NCBI GenBank assembly: GCA_036735545.1 | Contig: DAINOD010000093.1 | Location: 1-12,335, forward strand | Reading direction: 5' to 3' | Source of the DNA: Rubrimonas sp036735545 | Lineage (GTDB): Bacteria > Pseudomonadota > Alphaproteobacteria > Rhodobacterales > Rhodobacteraceae | DNA length: 12,335 nt | Shown here: piece by piece, positions 5,721 through 11,635 of the stretch | Position numbering within the stretch: position 1 is the stretch's first letter | Layout of the letters: each line of letters starts with the position of its first letter | The notes under the pieces: model-generated | Database searches by the model: none | What the model was told of the DNA's origin: nothing | The model's input: the letters and a program-made list of their open reading frames with translations, nothing else | Position numbers and translations under genes: made by a program

Positions 5721-6877
5721 CGCCGCGGGCGCGCACGGGCGTCGTCGCCCGCCTCGGCGTCGCGCAGACGCTGGCCTGGGGGTCGAGCTACTATGTGCCC
5801 GCCATCCTCGCGGGACCGATGGCGCGCGATCTTGGGATCTCCACGGCGACGGTGTTCGGCGCCTTCTCGCTTGCGCTGGTGGTGTCGGCGGTTCTCGGCC
5901 CCTGGGCCGGGCGCCGGATCGACCGGCTGGGCGGGCGCACCACGCTGGTGGGCGCCAACGTCGTGTTCGCCGCGGGGCTGTGCCTGATGGCGGCGGCGCA
6001 GGGGCCGGTGGCGCTGTTCGCCGCCTGGGCGCTCATGGGCGTCGGCATGGCGGCCGGCCTCTACGAGGCCGCCTTCGCGACGCTGGCCGGCGTCTTCGGG
6101 CGCGAGGCGCGCGGCCCCATCACGGGCGTCACGCTGATCGCGGGCTTCGCCAGCACCGTGTCGTGGCCGCTGAGCGCGGCGATGGAGGTGGAGTTCGGAT
6201 GGCGCGGAGCCTGCCTCGGCTGGGCGGCGCTGAACCTGCTGGTCGCCGCCCCCTTGAACCTTTGGACGCCCCCGCCCGCCGCGCCGCCAGCCGCAGACGC
6301 AGCCTCGGCCACGGTCGCGGCCCCTGCGCCGGCGGGCCTGTCGCGGGAGATGGTCCTGCTCGCTTTGGTCTTCGCCGCCACGTGGATCGTCAGCACCGCC
6401 ATGGCGGCGCATCTGCCGCGGCTGCTGGAGGCGGCGGGCGCGACGCCGGTCGCAGCCGTCGCCGCCGCGGCGCTGGTGGGGCCGGCGCAGGTGGGCGCGC
6501 GGCTGGTGGAGTTCGGGCTGCTGCGCCGCTTCCACCCGCTCGACAGCGCGCGGCTGGCGGCGCTGTGCCATCCGGTGGCCGCCGTGGGGCTGTTCGTGCT
6601 CGGCGGCCCCGCCGCCGCGGCCTTCGCGCTGCTGCACGGCGCGGGCAACGGGGTGCTGACCATCGCCAAGGGCACGCTGCCGCTGGCGATGTTCGGGCCC
6701 GCCGGCTACGGGCTGCGGCAGGGCCTGCTGATGGCGCCGGCGCGGCTGGGTCAGGCGGTCGCGCCGCTGGGCTTCGCGGTGCTGATCGAGCGCGACGGCG
6801 CCGGCGCGGTGTGGTGGACGGCTGGCCTGGGAGGGCTGGCGGTCGTCGCGCTGCTCGCATTGCGGCGGGAACCGTGA
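5717..6877 (+). CDS. Major facilitator superfamily transporter
   Basis: The 386-residue, strongly hydrophobic protein has about 12 predicted membrane segments in two halves, split by a Pro/Ala-rich loop (about residues 180-205). The loop between the second and third segments reads AGRRIDRLGGR, the MFS motif A signature (G-x-x-x-D-R-x-G-G-R). The N-terminus QTLAWGSSYYVPAIL is typical of a Rhodobacterales/Rhizobiales MFS subgroup of unknown substrate. I chose GTG at 5717, which overlaps the stop of the HAD gene, over the in-frame ATG at 5666. The upstream residues are Arg/Pro-rich and lie inside the HAD frame. It has no Shine-Dalgarno of its own, consistent with coupled re-initiation. It is the last gene of the run. 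A link to pantothenate or to a haloacid is possible from context but unproven. Confidence 0.87.
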   Translation: MTPRARTGVVARLGVAQTLAWGSSYYVPAILAGPMARDLGISTATVFGAFSLALVVSAVLGPWAGRRIDRLGGRTTLVGANVVFAAGLCLMAAAQGPVALFAAWALMGVGMAAGLYEAAFATLAGVFGREARGPITGVTLIAGFASTVSWPLSAAMEVEFGWRGACLGWAALNLLVAAPLNLWTPPPAAPPAADAASATVAAPAPAGLSREMVLLALVFAATWIVSTAMAAHLPRLLEAAGATPVAAVAAAALVGPAQVGARLVEFGLLRRFHPLDSARLAALCHPVAAVGLFVLGGPAAAAFALLHGAGNGVLTIAKGTLPLAMFGPAGYGLRQGLLMAPARLGQAVAPLGFAVLIERDGAGAVWWTAGLGGLAVVALLALRREP

Positions 6878-6896
6878 CGGCGCGGCGACCCCCATA

Positions 6897-6951
6897 GTCG
6901 CGCACCCGTCGCGCTACCGTCGCAAAAAGGTTGCAATACGGTCGCACAACC
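6897..6951 (+). repeat. Five tandem 11-bp direct repeats (consensus GTCGCRMWACC)
   Basis: Units start at 6897, 6908, 6919, 6930 and 6941, every 11 bp without a gap. Four of five begin GTCGC and the fourth begins GTTGC. The last six bases follow R-[CA]-[AT]-A-C-C loosely: units 1, 2 and 5 are closest, while unit 3 has an A-run. With an 11-bp period each unit presents the same face of the helix. OmpR/PhoB-family response regulators are known to bind tandem 11-bp direct repeats, so this looks like a multi-site operator in the promoter of the kinase-like gene. The regulator is unknown. Confidence 0.75.
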
Positions 6952-6964
6952 CGGAAACTTCCGG
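6951..6964. promoter_or_regulatory. Palindrome CCGGAA-AC-TTCCGG abutting the kinase-like start
   Basis: Two perfect 6-bp arms separated by AC end two bases before the ATG at 6967. The GGAA in the left arm, 10 bases from the ATG, is the only plausible Shine-Dalgarno, so the hairpin would hide it in the mRNA. Alternatively this is a DNA site for a dimeric protein. It directly follows the 11-bp repeat array. Confidence 0.5.
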
Positions 6965-6966
6965 CC

Positions 6967-7689
6967 ATGGCGGTCGAAAAGCCCATTGTAGACATGCTGT
7001 TGCACGCCGGCGCCGCGCCCGGTCCGCGGATCGAGCGGCTGGAGCTCTGCGGCCACGCCTTCTGGGTGAAGCGTGTCGAGCGCCCGCGGGGCGTCGCGCG
7101 GCTGCGTCCCTTCAGGCCGATGGCGGCCTTTCGCAGGGAGGTCGCGGCCCTGCGCCTGTTCAACCGGGTGAATGCGCCGGCGCCCGAACTGATCTGCGCG
7201 GGCCCCGACTTCATGGTGGTCCGCGACACCGGGCAGACCGTCGCGACCCTGATCGACCGCGAGGGGGTCGACCCCCATCCCGTTCTGGAGGCGGCCGGCG
7301 GAGGGCTGGCTGGTCTGCACGCCGTCGGCCTCACCCATGGTCGCCCCAAGCTGCGCGACATGACGTGGGACGGGAAGTCCTTGCGATTCATCGACCTCGA
7401 GGAATGCCGGCCCGCGGCCACGCCCCTGCTGCGCGCGCGCGATCTGCTGATATTCCACCACAGTCTGTTGCGCCAGGCGGGCGGCCCCTCCCCTGTCGTC
7501 GAACACGCGCTGGCGGCCTTCGTGCGCGCGGATCGCGGCGACGCGTGGGGGGTCGCGGCCGAGCTGTGCCGGCGGAACCGATGGATCTTCCGGCTGACGT
7601 CGCCCTTCCACGGGCGCGGCCGCCGCAGCAACGATCTGTGGCCGCTGGGGTGGATCGCCGATCGCATGGCCGGTCCGCGACCGGGCTGA
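6967..7689 (+). CDS. Kinase-fold protein, Kdo/LPS-kinase-like (often labelled serine/threonine protein phosphatase)
   Basis: The 240-residue protein begins MAVEKPIVDMLLHAG. It keeps protein-kinase landmarks. WVKR gives the ATP-binding Lys K35, and FRREVAALR gives a helix-C Glu at E58. The catalytic loop HGRPKLRD is at 124-131, with D131 a candidate base. FIDLEE (D143) stands in place of DFG/DFD. This pattern resembles the small KdkA/WaaP/RIO-like kinases that phosphorylate lipopolysaccharide core sugars. Homologues in Rhodobacterales are, to my recollection, commonly misnamed phosphatases. A cytosolic face-of-membrane role on LPS precursors is inference. The ATG at 6967 is preferred to an upstream TTG at 6931, because the latter lies inside the 11-bp repeats. 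It is transcribed alone, with the repeat array directly upstream and ppx converging downstream after 18 bp. Confidence 0.72.
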   Translation: MAVEKPIVDMLLHAGAAPGPRIERLELCGHAFWVKRVERPRGVARLRPFRPMAAFRREVAALRLFNRVNAPAPELICAGPDFMVVRDTGQTVATLIDREGVDPHPVLEAAGGGLAGLHAVGLTHGRPKLRDMTWDGKSLRFIDLEECRPAATPLLRARDLLIFHHSLLRQAGGPSPVVEHALAAFVRADRGDAWGVAAELCRRNRWIFRLTSPFHGRGRRSNDLWPLGWIADRMAGPRPG

Positions 7690-7696
7690 GGGGCGA

Positions 7697-7716
7697 GCGG
7701 CCGGACGTCAGGCCGC
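7697..7716. terminator. Candidate bidirectional terminator hairpin between convergent genes
   Basis: GCGGCC (7697-7702) pairs with GGCCGC (7711-7716) around an 8-base loop. It lies in the 18-bp gap between the convergent kinase-like and ppx genes and covers the ppx stop codon. No T-tract follows on either side, so termination is plausible only from position and stem. Confidence 0.35.
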
Positions 7717-9222
7717 CAGACGCGCGCTCAACCCCAGCGCGTCGGCCAGCGAGGCAAGGCGGCGCTCCACCAGCGCGCCCGTCAGCGCCTGCTGCTCGGG
7801 GCCCAGCGTCAGGCTGATCGCGCCGTCCGCCACCTGCAGCGCCGCCTCCGCCAGCGCGCCGGGGGTGGAGGCCGACAGCATCGCCCCGAGCCGCATCGCC
7901 CGGCCCAGCGCGCGCGCCCGCGCCTTGCGCGCTGAGTCGAGCAGCGACATCGCGGCCTCAGCGTCGGCGCTGCGTTCGCCGCCGCCGTAGCGCTGCATGA
8001 GGGCGAGCCCCATGAACACGCGCCCCACATGGTCCACGCCGGCGAGATTGGCGCGCGTCACCGTCTCGAAGCAGCTGATCGCGCGATAGTCGGGGTGGGC
8101 GCGCCAGTTGACGTCGTTCAGCAGGCAGGCCGCGCGCGCCAGCCGCCGCTCCGCCGCCGGCCAGTCCGCCAGCATCGGCGCGAGCCAGCCGGCGAGTTCG
8201 TCGCCGAAGCCGGAAAAGCGCGCCTGCATCCGCTCCAGCGACCGACACACCGCGATCAGCGGGTCGGCGCCGCGCACCGACGGCGGCAGGCGCTCGAAAT
8301 AGACACCCTCGCGAAGACCGAAGGCGGAGACGGCGACGCGGGCGGGCTTCAGCCGCGCCACGATCCGGCCCAGCACCAGCGCGGCGAGCGGCGCCACGGC
8401 GGCGCGGGCGGCGGAGACGTCGGCCATGGCGCGCAGCGCCTCGGGCTTCTGCTCGGCGATCCAGGCGCAGTCCTCGGCCACAACCCCTGCCGGGTCGGCA
8501 TAGCCCTGCAGCACCTTCAGCGGGTGGTTGCGGCGCGCCATGCGCAGCTTGGCGACGTTGCGCCATGAGCCGCCCACGACGAACAGCGTCCGGTCCTCGA
8601 CGGACACCATGTCGGCCGCGCGGTCCAGCGCCTCGTCGATCCGCCAGACCAGCGCGGCGCCCTCCAGCCCCTCCAGCCGCTGCGGGCCGAGCGGCAGGGT
8701 CAGCCGCGCGCCCACCGCACGGTCGCGCAGCTGCGCCAGCTCCAGCGAGGCGCCGCCCATGTCGGCGACCAGCCCGTCGGCGTCGGGCTCGCCCAGCAGC
8801 ACGCCCAATGCGGAAAGCCGCGCCTCCTCCTCGCCTTCGATCACGCGCAGGCGCAGGCCGGTCTGGCGCTCCACCTCGGCGGCGAAGGCGGGCCCGTCCT
8901 CGGCTTCGCGCACCGCCGCGGTGGCGACCGCCTCCAGCGCGTCGACGTGCATCCGCGCGGCCAGCGTGGCGAAGCGGCGGAGCGTCTCCAGCGCCGAGGC
9001 GATCCCGGCAGGGTTCAGTCGGCCGGTCTTGCCGATGCCGACGCCGAGGCCGCAGGAGATCTTTTCGTTGAAGAAGTAGGCCGGGGCCCGCGCCGCGCCG
9101 TCGAACACCACGAGCCGCACCGAGTTGGAGCCGATGTCCACGACGGCTATGCGGCCCTCCGCGACGCGGATGCCGGCGAAGGACGGCCTGCTGTCCCCGA
9201 GGAAGCTCGCCTGCCCGCTCAC
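7708..9222 (-). CDS. ppx: Ppx/GppA family phosphatase (exopolyphosphatase / guanosine pentaphosphatase)
   Basis: The 504-residue protein belongs to the sugar kinase/HSP70/actin superfamily. It hydrolyses terminal phosphates of polyphosphate and/or converts pppGpp to ppGpp. The first phosphate loop is AVVDIGSNSVRLVVF at 26-40. ATAAVREAEDG lies near 100-110. EGEEEARLS at 129-137 carries the catalytic Glu, and DMGGASLEL at 154-162 is the second phosphate loop (Ala where many have Gly). GGSWRNVAKLR follows. The C-terminal HD-like helical domain has NWRAHPDYRA. GTG at 9222 was chosen because AAGGAGG stands 4 bases before it. The frame remains open to another GTG at 9294, which overlaps the stop of the upstream gene, but the extra 24 residues look non-coding. 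The gene is probably cotranscribed with the molybdopterin gene 68 bp upstream. Polyphosphate versus pppGpp preference cannot be read from sequence. Confidence 0.9.
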   Translation of the reverse strand: MSGQASFLGDSRPSFAGIRVAEGRIAVVDIGSNSVRLVVFDGAARAPAYFFNEKISCGLGVGIGKTGRLNPAGIASALETLRRFATLAARMHVDALEAVATAAVREAEDGPAFAAEVERQTGLRLRVIEGEEEARLSALGVLLGEPDADGLVADMGGASLELAQLRDRAVGARLTLPLGPQRLEGLEGAALVWRIDEALDRAADMVSVEDRTLFVVGGSWRNVAKLRMARRNHPLKVLQGYADPAGVVAEDCAWIAEQKPEALRAMADVSAARAAVAPLAALVLGRIVARLKPARVAVSAFGLREGVYFERLPPSVRGADPLIAVCRSLERMQARFSGFGDELAGWLAPMLADWPAAERRLARAACLLNDVNWRAHPDYRAISCFETVTRANLAGVDHVGRVFMGLALMQRYGGGERSADAEAAMSLLDSARKARARALGRAMRLGAMLSASTPGALAEAALQVADGAISLTLGPEQQALTGALVERRLASLADALGLSARLAA

Positions 9223-9290
9223 TCCGCCTCCTTGCGTTCGCGGGTGCGACAATGCATGCGAAAGCGGCAGGGTCAACCGGCGGGATCCGC

Positions 9291-10283
9291 TCACGACGTC
9301 AGGAACGCCGCCTGCTCATCCGCCAGCCGGGCGATCTGGTCGGGGGCGAGGCGGGTGGCTGCGTCCAGCCGCGCCGCGCCGCGCGGGCCCGTGAAGCTCG
9401 CGCCGAACAGGCTCGCGCCGGTGAAGTCCGCGCCGGACAGGTCCGCCCCGTCGAAGGCCGCACCCTCCAGATCGGCCCCCGCGAATCGCGCGCCGACCAG
9501 CCGCGCGCCGGTCAGGTCGGCGTTGGAGAGGTTGGCGCCGGTGAAGTCGGCGCCCGTCAGGTCCGCGTCGCGGAAGGCCACGTTGCGCAGCGTCGCCCCC
9601 GCCGCGTCGAGGCCGGGCAGCGTCTCGCCCGAGAAGTCCACGCCCATCAGATCGCGCCGGCCCAGACTGCGCCGGGCGATCATCCGCGCCCGCAGATCGG
9701 GCGGGATGTTGCCGGTGACGTAGCGCAGCTCGCGCCAGGGGTCGGCCTCGTCGTGATAGCCGGGGCCCGACTCCCAGTAGCCCAGCCGGTTCTCGGCCAG
9801 CAGCTCCACCCGCTCCAGCCACTTGAGCGACTTGTAGAAATAGCGCCCCGGCGTCACCACCCGCACCGGCCCGCCATGCTCGGGCGGCAGCGGCGCGCCC
9901 TCGGCTTCGAAGGCGACGAGGCAGGTCCGGGCGAGATCCAGCGGCAGCGAGGTGTCGTGGTCGCGGTCGGAGCGCGCGACGAGACGCACCCACGCCGCCT
10001 CCGGCGCCGGCCCGGCAGCGTCGATCAGCGCGGCCAGCGGCACGCCCGTGAAGGCGCGGTCGAGCTTGGACCAGCGGGTCACGCAGTGGATGTCGAGCCT
10101 GCGCGTCTCCTGCGGCCAGCTGCGCAGATGATCGAGCGACCAGATGCGCGAGGTCGCCACCAGCCCCGACACCGCGACCTCCCAGGGCGCGGCGGAGGCG
10201 CGCGGCGCCGCCTCGCCCACCACGGGCCAGTTGGCGGGGTCGCGGATGAGGCCCTGTCCGGGCGGCAGGCGGTCGCGGTCCAT
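9291..10283 (-). CDS. Sulfite-oxidase-like molybdopterin oxidoreductase fused to a pentapeptide-repeat domain
   Basis: This is a 330-residue two-domain protein. Residues 1 to about 195 are the molybdopterin-binding fold of bacterial/archaeal sulfite-oxidase-family proteins. It opens with LPPGQGL, contains DIHCVTRWSKLD with C67 as the expected molybdenum-ligating Cys, and has EHGGPVRVVTPGRYFYKSLKW at 135-155. After a short basic linker, residues 211-300 are 18 uninterrupted pentapeptide repeats of the A-[DN]-[LF]-x-x class, then a 30-residue tail. There is no twin-arginine or Sec signal, no heme domain and no visible membrane anchor, so the protein appears cytosolic. The substrate is unknown. 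The ATG at 10283 lacks a good Shine-Dalgarno. The frame is open for 19 more codons (to a stop at 10341-10343) without ATG, GTG or TTG, so a rarer start such as CTG is possible. ppx follows on the same strand. Confidence 0.88.
   Translation of the reverse strand: MDRDRLPPGQGLIRDPANWPVVGEAAPRASAAPWEVAVSGLVATSRIWSLDHLRSWPQETRRLDIHCVTRWSKLDRAFTGVPLAALIDAAGPAPEAAWVRLVARSDRDHDTSLPLDLARTCLVAFEAEGAPLPPEHGGPVRVVTPGRYFYKSLKWLERVELLAENRLGYWESGPGYHDEADPWRELRYVTGNIPPDLRARMIARRSLGRRDLMGVDFSGETLPGLDAAGATLRNVAFRDADLTGADFTGANLSNADLTGARLVGARFAGADLEGAAFDGADLSGADFTGASLFGASFTGPRGAARLDAATRLAPDQIARLADEQAAFLTS
9384..9653 (-). repeat. 18 in-frame pentapeptide repeats
   Basis: Ninety residues (211-300 of the fusion protein) divide without a gap into 18 five-residue units with L or F at the centre and A/G at the ends, such as DLTGA, DFTGA, NLSNA and DLEGA. 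The first few (DLMGV, DFSGE, TLPGL) are degenerate and the last ends in Pro. This is about four and a half coils of a right-handed quadrilateral beta-helix, by family knowledge. Confidence 0.88.
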
Positions 10284-10342
10284 GGCGTGCAGGAACGGCG
10301 CCGCGCGCAGCCCGTCAAGCGGGCGGTCGCTGTGGAAACTTC

Positions 10343-10379
10343 ATCGCCGCTTCGCAGCACCGTCACGAAGCGTGGCGAT
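10343..10379. promoter_or_regulatory. Bulged dyad in the divergent promoter region
   Basis: ATCGCCGCTTCG (10343-10354) is matched by CGAAGC (10366-10371) and GGCGAT (10374-10379). This makes 12 pairs with a 2-base bulge and an 11-base centre. It lies between the divergent molybdopterin-oxidoreductase and phosphodiesterase genes, where promoters must be, so an operator or 5'-UTR hairpin is more likely than a terminator. No regulator is identified. Confidence 0.45.
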
Positions 10380-10432
10380 ACATCCCAGAGTTGAACAGAC
10401 AACGCTGGACATCCGCCCGGCGTGCGCCGCCG

Positions 10433-10438
10433 AAAGGA
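10433..10438 (+). promoter_or_regulatory. Ribosome-binding site deciding the phosphodiesterase start
   Basis: AAAGGA is 9 bases before GTG 10448. It favours that start over the in-frame TTG at 10391, whose extra 19 residues are Arg/Pro-rich and would bury the signal peptide. Confidence 0.6.
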
Positions 10439-10447
10439 CCCTCCACC

Positions 10448-11524
10448 GTGAACCGACTGACCGCCGCTCTGGCGATCGGCGCCGCGCTATGCGCCGCGCA
10501 GGCCCCCGCCGCCACGTTTCCCACGCTGACAGGCGCCGCGCCCATCGTGATCGCCCACCGCGGCGCCAGCGGCTATCTGCCCGAGCACACGCTGGGCGGC
10601 TACGAACTCTCGATCCGCATGGGCGCGGACTACATCGAGCCCGACCTGCAGCTCACCCGCGACGGCGTGGCCGTGGCGATGCACGACGAGACGCTGAACG
10701 GCACCACCAACGTCGCGGACATTTTCGCCCCCCGCAACGGCGGCTTCCGCGTCGAGGACTTCGACCTCGCCGAGATCAAGCAACTGACCGTCAAGCCCCG
10801 GGGCGGCCAGGCGGCCGAGAGCTTCCCCGGCTTCACACCCAGCATGCCCGATCCGTTCAAGGTGCCGACCTTCGAGGAGGTCCTCGACTTCCTGACCGCC
10901 TACAACGCCGACACGGGCGCCAATGTCGGCGTCTATCCCGAGTCCAAGACGCCGAACCGCACGGTTCTGAACCGCCAGATCGTCGAGCAGCTGAAAGCCG
11001 CCGGCTTCGAGGACGCCGCCGACCGCGTCTATATCCAGAGCTTCAGCCTCGCGGCCCTCGCGGACATCGCCGACATCCAGGCCGAACTCGGCACCGACAT
11101 GAGGCAGGTGGCGCTGGGCGCGGCGGTCTTCGTCGGCGGCGCGGCCTCGATCATCGAGACGGTAGGGTTCAGCATCGTGCCGCTGTCGAACCTCGTCGGC
11201 CTCGTCGACGGCCTCGGGGTCACGACCAGCCTGTTCAATTTCGGCGGCCTGACCAACGCGCTGGGCGCGGAGTGGGTGGCGGCGGCCCATGCGCTCGACT
11301 TCGAGGTTCACGCCTGGACGCTGCGCCCGCTGTCGCAGGAGGCCTCGGACGCGCTCACGCTGCCGCTGATCGACGCGGGCGTGGACGGCTTCTTCACCGA
11401 CTACACCGACCGCACGCGCGCCACGATCACGGCGGCCACGCCTGCGCCGATCCCGCTGCCCGCCGCGGGCTGGATGCTGCTGGCCGGCCTCGGCGCGCTC
11501 GCCGGCCTGCGCCGCCGCGCCTGA
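10448..11524 (+). CDS. glpQ: Exported glycerophosphodiester phosphodiesterase (GlpQ type) with VPLPA-CTERM-like sorting tail
   Basis: The 358-residue protein hydrolyses glycerophosphodiesters to sn-glycerol 3-phosphate and an alcohol. It has a Sec signal peptide (MNRLTAALAIGAALCAAQ, with likely cleavage after APA at about 21-22). The GDPD TIM-barrel motifs follow: IAHRGASGYLPEHTL with H37 and R38, EPDLQLTRDG with E64 and D66, and MHDETLNGTT with the second catalytic His H79. YPESKTPN, further on, matches the GlpQ YPE-x-K segment. FTDYTDR near the end is also usual. The last ~28 residues are unusual for GlpQ. A Pro-rich stretch with IPLPAAGW is followed by a hydrophobic helix of about 15 residues and the basic end LRRRA. 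This matches the layout of exosortase-recognised VPLPA-CTERM tails of Rhodobacterales. So it is probably exported, held in the membrane, then processed or anchored at the surface. The sorting enzyme is not in the window. Confidence 0.9.
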   Translation: MNRLTAALAIGAALCAAQAPAATFPTLTGAAPIVIAHRGASGYLPEHTLGGYELSIRMGADYIEPDLQLTRDGVAVAMHDETLNGTTNVADIFAPRNGGFRVEDFDLAEIKQLTVKPRGGQAAESFPGFTPSMPDPFKVPTFEEVLDFLTAYNADTGANVGVYPESKTPNRTVLNRQIVEQLKAAGFEDAADRVYIQSFSLAALADIADIQAELGTDMRQVALGAAVFVGGAASIIETVGFSIVPLSNLVGLVDGLGVTTSLFNFGGLTNALGAEWVAAAHALDFEVHAWTLRPLSQEASDALTLPLIDAGVDGFFTDYTDRTRATITAATPAPIPLPAAGWMLLAGLGALAGLRRRA

Positions 11525-11529
11525 CCCGG

Positions 11530-11635
11530 CTCACCGGGGCGGCGCGCGTCGCCGCCCGCACCCCTCTCACCGGGCGGCGCGCTTCGCCGCCGGCTCCCCT
11601 CTCACCGGGCGGCGAGCTTCGCCGCCCGGGCGTCG
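11530..11635. repeat. Three tandem ~35-bp hairpin repeats; the third is the 3' end of lipA
   Basis: Units begin CTCACCGGG at 11530, 11566 and 11601, and are 36, 35 and at least 29 bp long. Each contains a GGCGGCG...CGCCGCC inverted repeat. In the third unit the stem is a perfect 11 bp (CCGGGCGGCGA, loop GCT, 11605-11629), and it encodes the last lipA codons and stop. Units one and two are diverged copies lying between the convergent phosphodiesterase and lipA genes. They may act as a bidirectional terminator, although no T-tract follows. Unlike CRISPR, there are no spacers. Confidence 0.75.

Noticed and set aside
5495..6895. 466-residue minus-strand open frame over the HAD and MFS genes
   Set aside because: Same shadow effect: no hydrophobic or motif structure, while the plus strand encodes clear motifs.
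9252..10394. Plus-strand frame with a striking repetitive protein (AGQV/AGEV-like units) over 9400-9650
   Set aside because: The repeats are the mirror image of the pentapeptide repeats encoded on the minus strand, whose molybdopterin-binding fold is recognisable.
11530..11635. Possible CRISPR array from ~35-bp repeats
   Set aside because: The units are directly adjacent with no unique spacers, one unit is coding sequence of lipA, and there are no cas genes.
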